Assembly: GCF_003286085.1 (NCBI RefSeq)
Contig: NW_020825333.1
Coordinates: 496,001 to 560,000, forward strand
Length of the DNA: 64,000 nt
Source of the DNA: Drosophila persimilis
Lineage: Eukaryota > Arthropoda > Insecta > Diptera > Drosophilidae
Direction of reading: 5' to 3'
The position numbers were made by a program, and so were the translations under genes. Below, in pieces: positions 9,131-19,529 of this stretch (position 1 is its first letter; each line of letters starts with the position of its first letter). A model generated the notes under the pieces. That model was not told where the DNA came from, searched no databases, and worked only from the letters and a program-made list of their open reading frames with translations.

Positions 9131-11755
9131 CTAAAGTCCTCAAATCATAACCTATTCTACTCAACATCGGTAAGCAGGAACAGAACCGTCGTACTCGTAC
9201 GAAAGGGAATCCATGCTTACCTTATGTCTCATTACAGCACGGATGACCTGACGGTTGTGATGCTGGAAAGTGAGGAAAAGCGCCTTCTGGTGGCTTCCTG
9301 CTACATGGCTCAAGACAGACCCGCACCACCCGACGAACTCTGGAGCCTGGTGACAGAAGCCGGCACCAAAAACTATCAACTCGTCATCGGGACGGACGCC
9401 TACATCAATGACAGAGGTGAGTCACTTTTAGACTTTTTACTAGCAACTAATCTATATATAGCAAAAGATGGGGAGGAGCACACCTTCGTAGGTCCGACCT
9501 CATCCAACGTGCTAGACCTAACACTTGCAACGGGAAACAGTACTACGGTATCTAGCTGGAGGGTCCTCGAAAGACCATCCTTCTCAGAACATAAGTACAT
9601 TCAGTTCAAGTGCGAATTCAAGCACCCTTCGAAGACAACAGTCTATAGAAACCCCCGGAACACAAACTGGGCAAAGTTTAAAAAGACAGTTACTTCGAAG
9701 CTTGCGAATCCGGGCTCAGTGAAATCCGCGGAGGATATAGAGAAGTCCCAAAAGACCCTATCCAACGAGTTACTGAACGCCTACCATGCATCGTGCAAAC
9801 CCTCGAGAACGAAGAGGAGGTCCAAGCCACTCTGGTGGAACCGAGATCTCTCTCTCCAAAGGAACAACCTCAAGGAATTCTTCAAGATCGCCAAACAAGC
9901 GAACGAAGAGATTGTCAATGAGGAATATAAAATCCTACTTAGGAGCTACAAGAAGGAAATACGTAAGGCAGTAAAGAAGCCCTAACAGCACTAATGAAGG
10001 CGCACTTCCCTGGATGCACCGAGGTCACTGACGCCAAGGAGCATCAGGACCTAGCAACTGAGGAACAGCACCCCCCAATAAGTCTGTTAACCACTAAGAG
10101 AATCCACTGGGCCATAGACTCCTTCGCGGGCATAAAAGCACCAGGACTGGACGGGATATTCCCAGCCATTATGCAGTTGATCAAAGAGGTTACTGCCCCA
10201 TGGCTCTTCGCAATATACTCAGCATGCCTAAGTACGGGCTATATCCCCATCCAATGGAGAACCTCGAGAGTTGTCTTCCTCCCTAAGGCAGGAAAGTGCA
10301 GCCACGTGAGTCCCAAGGATTACAGACCGATAAGCCTTACCTCCTTTATACTAAAAACACTAAAAAAGCTGTTGGATTTGCACATCAGGAATGAGGTAGA
10401 GGGACTGATGTCAACAAACCAACACGCCTACACTAAAGGGAAATCAGTGGAGACGGCACTACACTCGCTAGTAGCCACCATCGAGAGCGCCCTTCACAAC
10501 AAAAAGTATGCTTTGGGAGCATTTGTGGACATCTCAGGAGCATTCAACAACGTGGCCATAACCGCAATAACAAGTCGCCTAGAAGCGAATAACATACACC
10601 CTGCAATCAACGTCTGGATCAAAAACCTCCTAAGTTGTAGACGGGTGCAATCGGAGTGGGGCACTGCTTCCATGGTAAAGGGGGCACACAGAGGCACACC
10701 TCAAGGTGGAGTCCTGTCGCCACTACTGTGGAATTTGTTGGTCGACGACCTCATTAAGAGATTTGAAAGGAAGGCCCCAAAAATAACAGCTTATGCAGAC
10801 GACATAAGCATACTTATTACGGGTGTATGTCCATCGACCCTCAGCTCCTTAATGGAACGTACACTCAGGGAGATACGTGAGTGGGCGGAAGAGGTAGGAC
10901 TCAGTATGAAGTATGGAGTCCCAATGTAGTGGAAAGGGTGAAGAAGGCTACCATTGCGCTTTATGCATCCAAGAAGATGCTCAGCAGCACATGGGGCCTG
11001 TCACCTGCTCTAATGCACTGGATCTACATCTCGGTGGTGCGACCAACCCTGCTGTGGTGGCAGGCTACTGAAAAGAAGACATACCATAAGCTTATGGAAA
11101 AGACTCGGCGACAGGCTCTGCTCTGTATTACAGGGGCGCTGAGGTCAACCCCAACAAAAGAATTCGAAACTGTACTCGGAATCGACCCCCTGGAAATTCA
11201 CGCTCGCCTGATTGCGGAAGAGGCAGCACAACGCCTTATAGCATCAGGAAACCTATCGATACAAGGATACGGGCATAGTTCAATCGGCAGGGAAATGACC
11301 AGATCAACTGATTACATGACCCCCCAAACTTGCCCTGACGTCAAAACAACTACATCTTTGGGACCTGAAGACTGGAAAATTGGAAGGGACCAAACTGAGG
11401 ACATCAATATATACAAAGACGGCTCCAAGATGGACGGAGGAGTAGGAGCGGGCCTATACTGTACAGACCCTGAGATAAGGCTGTCGTATAAGCTACCGGA
11501 CCAATGCAGCATATTCCAGGCAGAAGTTTTTGCCATCGGGAAAGCAGCGGAGGCCGCTCTCCTCACAGAACGAGCACACGATGCGGTCAACCTATTCGTC
11601 GACAGCCAAGCGGCGATAAGATCCATGCAGTCGTCCGCGGTCAGTTCCAGAAGTGTCTTGGCGAGACAGTGCGGATCTATTGGGTTCCCAGCCACCAGGG
11701 CATCGAAGGAAACGAAGCGGCGGACGTACTAGCTAAGGAAGGCGTCGGGCTGTAG
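9131..11755 (+). pseudogene. LOA-1 ORF2: endonuclease, reverse transcriptase, RNase H, broken
   Basis: Blocks appear in order. Endonuclease (9140-9640): VVMLESEEKRLLVASCYM, YQLVIGTDA then a deletion to NDRGESLLDFL, and SFSEHKYIQF. Linker to 9985, ending in a stop. RT (9994-10929): APGLDGIFPAIMQ, FLPKAGKCSHVSPKDYRPIS, QHAYTKGKSVETALHSLV, FVDISGAFNNV, GTPQGGVLSPLLWN and ITAYADDISI. After a deletion and frame change, thumb and RNase H (10930-11755): INIYKDGSKMDGGVGAGLY (Asp), IFQAEVFAI (Glu), LFVDSQAAI (Asp), then a shift and YWVPSHQGIEGNEAADVL (Asp). The RNase H residues are present but split across frames. The GAFNNV and HAYTKGKS motifs point to the LOA clade. Confidence 0.82.
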
Positions 11756-11894
11756 AATAGGAGAACCGAGAACGTGCCTGTCTCCCTCAGAACGCTGCAA
11801 GGCGATCTAGAGAAGCAGGCTAGAGCACAGACTGATAGCAGGTGGAGGAGTACCACCATATTGGCCTATGCGTGGCCCCGCTGAGGGCCGTCCG

Positions 11895-11916
11895 GGTTAA
11901 CCTAACCTAACCTAGT
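11895..11916 (+). repeat. LOA-1 3' tail of CCTAA units plus target duplication
   Basis: GGGTTAACCTAACCTAA is followed by CCTAGT, the repeated target. The tail unit CCTAA replaces a poly(A) tail; LOA-2 ends in a related AACCTAACC. Confidence 0.7.
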
Positions 11917-14264
11917 GGCCATGTCACGACATGACTTTGTGGACGGCTTGCTTGACCTGTCCCTGTCTCAAGTCAATCATGTGAAAAATTCCTTGGGTCG
12001 ATTGCTTGATCTATGCTTTGTATCGGATCCGACCATAGTGTTGTTAACCCGAGCCCTTCCGCTCACTATACCTGAAGACGCCTACCATTCTACTTTCGAG
12101 GTGTTGCTAAATATAGGACCAAGTGAATTGGATCGGTCGAGTAGACTACCTGAACGGGTCCGCTGCTTTCGTAAAGCCGAGTTTGCGAAGCTTAATAACC
12201 TAATTAGGGATTTTGATTGGTCCGCTTTGTACTTGTGCAATGATGTCACAAAAGGCACAAACATTTTTTACAATGCTCTTGGCAAATTTTTTGATTCTTG
12301 TGTGCCTCTTTCTTGTCCGATTAGTTCTGGAAAACCCACTTGGTTTACCAAAGAATTATCCAGTCTAAAAAACTTAAAATCAAGACTTTATAAAAAATTT
12401 CAAGAAGTGGGTTCTCCTACTTCTCACTCTCGCTATGTAATAGCACGGTCAAACTTTTCACTTCTTAATGCTCAAGGCTATAAGAACTACCTATCTCGAT
12501 GCAGGATACGTTTTTCTCAGGACCCTAAACAGTTTTACAGCTTCGTAAACAGTAAGCGTAGAACGTCCGCACACCCATCCTCGCTATCATTTTGTAATAC
12601 GTCGGCAAATAATGATCAGGCAATTGCCGATCTTTTTGACCAAATTTTCCAGACGACCTATTCTGCGGAAAGCTACTATGGTCACCCGTACCCATACGGT
12701 TTACCGAGGTCGTACGTCATTTTCAGTCCCTTGATAAATTAATGTTTTTTACTTCATGATCTTCGACTAGTCAAAGTGGTGTTTTTACCGCGTCCAGACG
12801 GGGATCCAGGGTGTGCACTCAAGTACTGCGCCGAGGCACTGTGTGGACCCTGTGTGTGCTTAAACTATTCACCTTCCATTGATTCTTCTTGCTTCCCTCC
12901 GATGTGGAAGGAATCGTGTAAAATTCCTCTCCATAAAAGAGGTAGAAAGTCTGATGCAAAAAATTATAGATTTATCCCCTATTTCTAAACTCCGCATTTG
13001 CAACACCTCTACAAGACACTTATATCTCCAACTCAGCATGGATTTATAAGGCGGTGATCAACCACCACGAACTTGTTAGAGTTTACCTCTTTCATTATTA
13101 AAGCCTTTCAAGGTAACTTACAGACGGATGTTATTTACTTTAGCAAAGCATTCGACTCTGTAAACCATTCCCATTTAGCGCATATACTTGTCCTTTTAGG
13201 GTTTACCGCCCTACCTCCTGAGATGGATTTCTAGCTATCTTCGCTCCAGGTCTCAAAGAGTCTTCTTCAAAAACTCCCTCTCTTTACCAGTAAAGGTTTC
13301 TTCGGGAGTACCACAGGGCAGCCATCTGGGCCCCTTACTCTTCACACTCTGTATTAATCACTTGCCTTCGGTATTAACATACTCTCGAGTACTTATGTAT
13401 GTGTGCGGATGATGTTAAACTCTGTGTCCAGTACAAGGACATTTCATTTCATTCTCGCTTGCAATCCGATCTCAATAACTTTCAGTCATGGTGTTGTGCT
13501 AACTTGTTACACCTTTATACCTCGAAATGCAAATTTATGACATTTCATTGTTCTAACCCCTTGTTAGCACCTTGTTTGGTTGTTCTCTTGAGATAATTAC
13601 CCTGTTGGATGATTTGGGTGTTATGTTAGACCCCAAGTTAAAGTTTTCCGAACACATTTCTACTATGGTAAATAAGGCCATGGGCGTGCATGGTTTTATA
13701 AAGAGGTGGTCAAAGGAATTTGACGGAAGGAATATAACAAAGACTCTCTATACCTCGTTTGTTTGTCCGATCTTAGAATACGGCTCCTGTGTATGGTGAC
13801 CTCAGTACAAAGTACACCAGGACCGTATAGAATCAGTACAGAACATTTTTTTACTCTTTGCTCTGCGGGGCCTTAACTGGAATGCGGGTGAGACTCCCAC
13901 CTTACTCTAGTAGACTTCTATTAGTTAACCTCCCATCCTTAGTTAACCGTAGAAAAATTCTTGGTAAGATTTTTATGCACAACTTGATCAGGGGTGACAT
14001 AGACAGCCCTGATCTGTTGAGCCGAATAAACTTCACGATACCTATTAGACTTACTAGAAATTTTACACCGTTGTTCCTTCCACTTTGTAGATCGAATTAT
14101 TCCTTGCATGAACCATTTAGGGTCTTATGCTCGGATTGTAATTTCCTCTACCATATTATATCCACCACTAATTCTCTTCCTCTATTTAAATTACTAATCC
14201 TTACACACCTTTCTAGTAATTAGTAATTGTAGTGGTTTTTTTATTTTGTATTTTGAATGTATGC
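11911..14264 (+). pseudogene. LINE-A ORF2, endonuclease end and reverse transcriptase
   Basis: Continues the reading interrupted by LOA-1. MSRHDFVDGLLDLSLSQVNH and SLGRLLDLCFVSDPTIV end the endonuclease. The linker (SGKPTWFTKELSSLKNLKSR; RFSQDPKQFYSFVNSKRR) stays open to 12742. RT follows in pieces with frame changes: SRGSTTTNLLEFT-like near 13060, FSKAFDSVNH near 13140, PQGSHLGPLLF-like near 13310, MYVCADDVKLCVQY near 13400 (a base change or shift at the YADD box), LDPKLKFSEHISTMVNKAMG, then RSILEYGSCVW-like and the C-terminal SRINFTIPIRLTRNFTPLFL. The remaining 3' UTR is about 40 bp. The fingers domain between 12742 and 13030 is deleted compared with family order. Confidence 0.8.
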
Positions 14265-14358
14265 CTAGTTCTCGTCTACTCGCCTAGCTGTCAACAAGCT
14301 GTGCGTTCTTCCAGTTGAAGACCCTGTTAAAAGCCCTGGTCTTTCAACGGGGGGAGAA

Positions 14359-14678
14359 TGTTCAAAGCAGCAGCCGTTAAAAGCTCTTAAGTGACGTAAA
14401 GAACTTCTCTCTTAAGTTGTCTATTATCGCGCACACACATATGTAACGTTCTTATAACTTATACACCACTCCTTCGATCCTACAGTCGGTCAGTCTGCCA
14501 GTCCTCTTCATCGTCGATGCGCTTAACACCTAAATCTAATTTCATGATCACGGCTTCTAACAAAAAGACACAAACAACATCGAACAATAAACCCCAAATT
14601 GTAACGTTAGAAACGGAGACATTTTTAATTTGTAAATGTGGAATCAGAGCTGCCAAAAAAGCTCGGCAGCTTCCAACA
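14359..14678 (+). repeat. BEL-1 3' LTR
   Basis: Starts TGTTCAAAGCAGCAGCCG and ends TTCCAACA. It follows a purine run and is followed by the CACAC duplication at 14679-14683, then 20 bp of the Stim intron before the donor site. Divergence from 342-693 shows an old insertion. Confidence 0.85.
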
Positions 14679-14703
14679 CACACTTTGTATCAAATAAACA
14701 AAC

Positions 14704-14876
14704 CTTCTGCATCTCCTGTAGACTTTGTTCGGCTTTCTGCAATCCTTCCATATCCTGTGCCATACGACGTAAGTGACGCTTGGCATTTTTATTTTGCTGG
14801 TAAGCATACCAACAACCGATAATGGCGCTTAGCAACAGGGTCACCAATATATAGTCCTTCCAACGGGTGCCGGTTT
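14704..14876 (-). CDS. Stim: Stim exon: transmembrane segment and first coiled-coil residues
   Basis: Read on the minus strand after acceptor AATACAG: TGTRWKDYILVTLLLSAIIG then CWYAYQQNKNAKRHLRRMAQ and DMEGLQKAEQSLQEMQK, ending at a donor (AAG-GTTTGT). VTLLLSAIIGCWYAY is the single ER membrane helix; the basic stretch after it is cytosolic and leads into CC1. 173 bp; starts with 2 bases completing a Glu codon from the previous exon and ends in phase 0, matching the exon at 1-311. No disabling change is seen. Confidence 0.94.
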
Positions 14877-14991
14877 CTGTATTAGGTATATTTGTATGAT
14901 GAAAATATTACGTATTATACATACATTTAAAAAAATGCAGTCCAAAAATTTTGAACGTTTCGTTACGGGTATTTTAAAATTATTTTCTTAC

Positions 14992-15107
14992 CTCGTGGTG
15001 GCCCAAAGAGCACTACATCCATTGCTTTTAGTGAAATTTTTTGCTTATGAATGGGATCTTTAATACCAAGGACATTGCTAACGTACTGCAAGTTATTCAC
15101 AGCTAGC
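14992..15107 (-). CDS. Stim: Stim exon: C-terminal part of the luminal SAM domain
   Basis: After acceptor AATTATAG the minus strand gives LAVNNLQYVSNVLGIKDPIH, KQKISLKAMDVVLFGPPR, and ends at donor GAG-GTAAGA. This is the second half of the STIM SAM domain in the ER lumen, whose unfolding on calcium loss drives oligomerisation. 116 bp = 1 base + 38 codons + 1 base, which joins in phase to the 14704-14876 exon across a 115-bp intron (14877-14991). The next upstream exon (first half of SAM, EF hands) was not found in the window. Confidence 0.94.
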
Positions 15108-15654
15108 CTATAATTAAAAAAAATATATATTACTTACTAAAAATGTGTATGTATATATTTACACTGGGCACTGTCGAAGTGCAGATTGTTCACTTATGCA
15201 CAAAGTACACAGCTCAAGCTGTAAAGCGAGATCGAGCTCAAGGTCAGCGTTATTGCCGCATGTCGAGAGACAGAAGTAGAACACACTTTTAGATATGATT
15301 GTGTATGAATGCACGAATGGGCACCTATGTACATATATCGCTGATGCGCCCAACGGACAAAATAGAAAACAGCAAGCCCAAATGAACTATAACTGCCACC
15401 CAAATCTGTCAAAGACGAGTCTGCGACACTTAGGTTTTTTATGTGAATGATTTCAGTGCTCAAAACTAATAAATATTTGCATACAAAAAATTAAAAACAA
15501 TACAAAAGCGGTGTTCTTCTTCTCCATCCTTGCAGAATTCGTTGTTCTTTTTTATATTTCGTGCCTGTAGTCATGCCGTTAACAAGAACTGCACAACCCA
15601 CTGGTGATGATCCCACCAAACTGCCAAGTTTTTGTCCCACGGCTAGCCCCAGAC
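15108..15654 (-). other. Stim intron, no recognised element
   Basis: AT-rich unique-looking sequence. Short open stretches on both strands show no family resemblance, and no further Stim exon is visible. Confidence 0.5.
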
Positions 15655-15905
15655 CTTATGATATCCGCAATCTGCTAGATATGGTAATTTTCTATGACTT
15701 TCTGTTTTCGGTTTTTTCGTATCTTCAAAGTTGTGGATGCCACAGATTTCGTCCTTTGTGGGAGAGAGTGCGTGCCAAAACTTTGAAACAAACGTGTTTC
15801 AACGTGATATCATAGGAGTCTGAATACAACATTTTATTTCTCTAGCTTTTATAGTCTCTGAGAAATAGCCGTTAACCGAGTCGGACGGACGGGCATACGG
15901 ATGGA
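15655..15905 (-). mobile_element. DINE-1/INE-1 fragment (minus)
   Basis: The reverse complement contains the DINE-1 interior (CACAAAGGACGAAATCTGTG, then the stretch ending in an AGAAAACAG-like motif). The right side runs into the GTCY-type region (CGGACGGACGGGCATACGGA). Both ends are missing. Confidence 0.65.
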
Positions 15906-16066
15906 TGGACAGGCCAAATTTGTTTCGGAGCATTTGGTTGTTAAAGAGTACAAGGCTAAGAAGAATAATAGGCCCCCCTATATTATCCCTAGAAATCAGG
16001 CCAGTGCTCCAGCCTCATCGTCCCGCTCTGAATCCACCCAAAAAAATATCATCCTACGCTACTACG
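15901..16066 (+). mobile_element. LINE-A-like 5' fragment
   Basis: The frame starting ATGGATGG at 15901 gives SEHLVVKEYKAKKNNRPP, matching PEHLVVKEFKAMKKNGPP of the LINE-A copy at 61342-61536. The similarity ends near STQKN, equivalent to the end of that frame. Confidence 0.6.
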
Positions 16067-16119
16067 CCTATACAACTAAACAAAATTTAAACTTTTTTTT
16101 CCGTTGTGAACCTAACCGA

Positions 16120-16280
16120 TTTTTATACCCGATACTCAAAATGAGTATTGGGGTATATTAGATTTGTGGTAAAAGGTGATGTGTGTAACGTCCAGAAGGA
16201 ATCGTTTCCGACCCCATAAAGTATATATATTCTTGATCAGCATCAATAGCCGAGTCGATTGAGCCATGTCATCCATCCAT
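16120..16280 (+). mobile_element. DINE-1/INE-1 5' fragment
   Basis: TTTTATACCCGATACTCAAA with its inverted half TGAGTATTGGGGTATA, the stretch AACGTCCAGAAGGAATCG, the TA-rich run and the mini-me core TTCTTGATCAGCATCAATAG. It stops just before the GTCY repeat, which is reduced to CATCCATCCATG. Confidence 0.85.
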
Positions 16281-16364
16281 GAATCATCCTAACTTAAAAA
16301 CTTCATTACTGCTGTTTGTGAATATAATTAAATTATAGATTTATAAGCATTAATAAACCCTCTA

Positions 16365-16663
16365 TGTACTGGAAACCCTGACGTTCAGCAGCGCTGCTGC
16401 ACTCTCTCGTTTAAAGGGTGTTCTGCAGCCGCCTTTTTCTTTGATCTGCCGTCTTTGCACAATTTAGTTCTAAGCGAATCTCTCACCGCGCTGGTTGCAT
16501 ATAGGTCTCGTGTATAAATATTTATTTGGCAGGGTAAAAGAGCAAGCATTTGGCTCCAACTAAGCCGCCGGTATAAATAAACATTATAACGTTAACCCTA
16601 ATTGTTTCATACCAATTCGTAAAGATATAGTTGCCAAATATATATAGCTTGGTATCTCAAACA
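16365..16663 (+). repeat. BEL-3 5' LTR (probable)
   Basis: Runs from TGTACTGGAA to GGTATCTCAAACA and is followed by TTGGTAAAACCGACTGG, which sits where a primer site should be. Only about 35 bp of a partner (TAAGCCTCCGGCATAAATAA, then ACATTATAATGTTA) is found, at 21766-21800, so the left edge is a guess. Confidence 0.45.
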
Positions 16664-16918
16664 TTGGTAAAACCGACTGGATATAGATACATTGCTTAAT
16701 CGCGTTTCATTTAAAAACATGTTAAATGAACAATACATTCGTTGCTGTGTAGTTTAACTACCAAATAAATTTGGTGTAAAATAAAAAAAGCAAGTGCGGC
16801 CGTGTGAGATTCCGTTAACTTAAGCGTCGAATCTATCATTCTGTGCACAACTGCAGCGGCGGCTGTTGAGTTTTCATGTCTTTCATTCTCGCTCTTGCTT
16901 CTGTATATCTTCGCTTAA

Positions 16919-17745
16919 ATGGTATTCAATTTTCCGTTGTTTCGTCGCATTGCCCACCGTTTAGCATGGACAGCCTGGCTTGATAACAGGCTGAGTCTTT
17001 ATAAGCGTAAATTTCTGTCTTTATATGATCGATTGCACAGACTTGGCGAATCCATCCCGGGCAACAAAATCGATAAATTGACCGCCGTGGAAATTGAGAT
17101 TTCCCTTGATGTGTTGGCAGTAATTAGAGAGGAGTTCAATAAGGCCCGTAATGAGTTGTGACGTTCGATACAGACGAGATTCGTAGTGAGCTGCGCGAAA
17201 ATTCTCATTCAACTATCATTGAAAGCTGAGTTAGTGGGTACTCTTGAACACCATCATCATGGCTTACAAAGAACGACTGCCTGAGCCGAAAGGACCTAGG
17301 TTGGCCGATCCGGATACGTCGAATTTTCGTACTTTATAGCAATGTTCAAATCTGTGACTCAAGCGGATGAGGCCTTGGATTCGGTACGATCGTTGGTTCG
17401 ATCTCCGGTGCCAATTATCGTGCATCTCTGGGTATACTCCATAACCGCTTTAATAACAAACGACTTGTTTTTTAGGAACACATTAAGAAGATTGTTGGGC
17501 TCAAGAGAGTAGTCTCGCCTTCTGTTAAAAAGCTTCGGGAAGTTTCTGATGCTGTCAATTTAAACATGCGAGCGCTGCAGACATACGGAATTGCTGAGGA
17601 GATCTCAGGATTCATGATTATCAACCTGCTGCTGCAGAAGTTTGAATCTAAAACGTCAAACAAGTGGAAGGAGCACATGTCGTCGGATTTCTACAGTTTT
17701 ATGAATTCTTGCAGGAACTCTGCCAAAAGACGAAGCGGTTGGCGT
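16919..17745 (+). pseudogene. BEL-3 gag remnant
   Basis: Plus-strand frames give LYDRLHRLGESIPGNKIDKL and ALDVLAVIREEFNKAR-like helices of the BEL/Pao gag N-terminus (16919-17161), then EALDSVRSLV near 17370. MRALQTYGIAEEISGFMIIN and KTSNKWKEHMSSDFYSFMNS (17566-17710) match the BEL-6 segment with MRALRSMGTMEEIAGC. Several frameshifts and deletions are present. Interrupted at about 17745 by LINE-C. Confidence 0.7.
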
Positions 17746-19480
17746 TAAGGTGGGAACAAACCATTCCTCTACGCATATTAAAAAAACGCTCACAGCTTCC
17801 AATAGCATGGATAGGATTTTAGACCTTGCGTTTACTACCGATACAACGAATACTCTAGTTTACAGAGGATCCTCTCTAGAAATTTATGTCCAGCTGCCTT
17901 CTTTTGGTCCCACAAAATCCTGCCAGAGGCCCTCGGCTATATTTTGTTTTAAGAGGGCTGATTTTATCTTTTTGAATCGCGCACATTCTCAGATCGATTG
18001 GTCATTCCTCGACGACTTTCTTGAGATTCAACCCGCCACTAACGCATTTTACAGCGCTGTTTTCTCCATTATTCCAACCTGTGTTCCATTACTTTTAAAT
18101 CTCGTTTTTACAAGAAGTTTCAATTGAAAAATCGCAATTTTCCATTTTTAATACCATAACGATTACTTGGCTAAATGCAAACTCAATTTTAAACGAGATC
18201 TTAAACAATTCTTTCAGTTTGTTCACTCTAAACGTAATTCTTCACAATATCCCTCTTCTTTATACATAAATGATATAACAATAATATGATACAAATTCCG
18301 ATATTGTTAACCTATTTGCTTAATATTTTCAACTTTGCTACTCTCTTCCTTCTAATAACCTGCCCTCTATTCACGCTACACCTAACGACATTCGTGCCGC
18401 GCACTCATATGTGCGCCCACCCTTTAAATAGTTCAAGTGGTATCCATCCCCCCTTTGTTGATTATGAAATCATATCAATGTGTCTGAATCAGATGTTTCA
18501 AACTACCTTGTCTCTCCAATTTGTCTGTTATTCCTAAGCTCTTCGAAACAATTATTACTTCTCAGCCTCTACACTCTTGTGATGTTTTCAGAATCACAGC
18601 ACTGATTTGTAAAACGTCGCTCAGTTTCGTCTAACCTCCTTGAATTTTCTAATCCTCCTTGTCTCTTCGGGTTTGCCTCAAGGTAGCTATCTTGGGCCTT
18701 TATTATTTAACCTGTTTATCAATGATCTTCCCCAAGTTTTAAGTCATTCCCGAGTCCTAATGTATGCTGATGATTTCGAGCTATGTTTTTCCTAAAGCGA
18801 TCGTGTATCGCCCTTCCTCTTAACATTTCGAAATGTAACGTCATGATCCTTCATCGCAACAAGCCTTACCTTATTGACTTCTCAATCAATAAAATTTCCT
18901 TGGAACGCCTGTACAAAGTTAATGACGTGGGCATTATCTTTGTACCTAACATATCTTTCAATTCTCATATATCCGCTATTTTGAATAAATCCAAAGGAGT
19001 CCTTAGCTTTATCAAAATATGGTCTAAGGAATTTTCTGACCCCTATACCACTAAATTACACTACGTTTCTCTTGTCCGGCCTATCTTGGAATATGATCCC
19101 TGTATCTGGTCACCTCATTACCAAAAATATCCAGATATGCTTGAGTCCGTTTAGAAACAATTTGTTATCTTTGCCCTGCGCGGTCTTTATTGGGACCCTT
19201 CTAGACATCTTCCTTCTTATGAGAGTCGGCTACGTCTAATTAACTTGCACTCTCTTGTAAGCTAAGTCTTATTAGTATTTCTGTTCCGTCCCGCCCGACT
19301 AGGTACTACTTTCCTCTCCGTCTTCCTCTCTGTCCTTCAAACTACTCTGACCATGAATCTTTCCGTAGCCTTTGCTGCGATTACAATAAATGTTTCCATT
19401 TATTTTCCTTTGATACTTGTGCTTCCAAAGTCAAATTTTCATTAATGAATAATTTAAGTTAACTTTCTTGTGTCTTGAAT
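17746..19480 (+). mobile_element. LINE-C: CR1-like non-LTR fragment inserted in BEL-3
   Basis: A more diverged relative of LINE-A, truncated at its 5' end. The endonuclease C-terminus (SMDRILDLAFTTDTTNTLVY; CFKRADFIFLNRAHSQIDWS) is at 17750-18127. RT remnants include SGLPQGSYLGPLLFN-like near 18670 and VLMYADDFELCF near 18757. The thumb is open at 18783-19154 (ISAILNKSKGVLSFIKIWSK; PYTTKLHYVSLVRPILEYDP). The C-terminal end and 3' UTR run to about 19480. All frames are broken. Confidence 0.7.
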
Positions 19481-19529
19481 TATGATTTCTACATTCTTCT
19501 TTATACTACACATTGGAATATTCCATTTA

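Larger units (their letters stand above)
7465..11910 (+). mobile_element. LOA-1: LOA-clade (Baggins/Bilbo-like) non-LTR retrotransposon inserted in LINE-A
   Basis: Two-ORF element with ORF2 carrying endonuclease, RT and a C-terminal RNase H, the LOA-clade layout. It ends in a short tail of CCTAA units. CCTAGT flanks both sides (7459-7464 and 11911-11916); four further bases (GGCC) also match, so the duplication is 6-10 bp. The 5' end appears full length because it starts with a ribozyme-like fold. ORF1 is open; ORF2 is broken by deletions. Confidence 0.82.
6959..14264 (+). mobile_element. LINE-A copy 1: CR1-like non-LTR retrotransposon, split by LOA-1
   Basis: The left half (6959-7464) and right half (11911-14264) match the continuous minus-strand copy at 58990-61540. 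The copy is truncated at its 5' end within the ORF1/ORF2 junction, and its 3' UTR stops about 100 bp short of the other copies, where BEL-1 coding resumes. The clade is judged from RT motifs of the type VSSGVPxGSHLGPLLF; CR1 group or a close relative is an inference. Confidence 0.78.
342..14678 (+). mobile_element. BEL-1: BEL/Pao LTR retrotransposon, old, carrying nested insertions
   Basis: Two related terminal repeats (342-693 and 14359-14678) begin TGTTC and end in AACA. They are flanked by the same 5-mer CACAC (337-341 and 14679-14683), the target duplication of one insertion event. A BEL-type primer site follows the left LTR, and a purine run (CGGGGGGAGAA) precedes the right LTR. Internal coding sequence runs from about 1054 to 3376, then resumes at about 14265 with codons matching the C-terminus of the BEL-6 integrase (LAVNKLCVLPVEDP-like). 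Everything between 3380 and 14264 is later insertion. Both LTRs and coding region carry many substitutions and indels, so the copy is dead and old. Confidence 0.85.
312..14703 (-). other. Stim: Stim intron filled by nested transposons
   Basis: Donor G-GTTTGT just below 14704 and acceptor TTGCAG just above 311 bound the intron. Without BEL-1 (342-14678) and one copy of its 5-bp duplication, the intron would be only about 50 bp, a usual fly length. The inserted elements lie mostly antisense to Stim (plus strand). Confidence 0.88.

Noticed and set aside
15194-15463. Minus-strand frame as a further Stim exon
   Set aside because: Sequence does not resemble SAM or EF-hand parts of Stim and no fitting splice donor precedes the 15107 acceptor.
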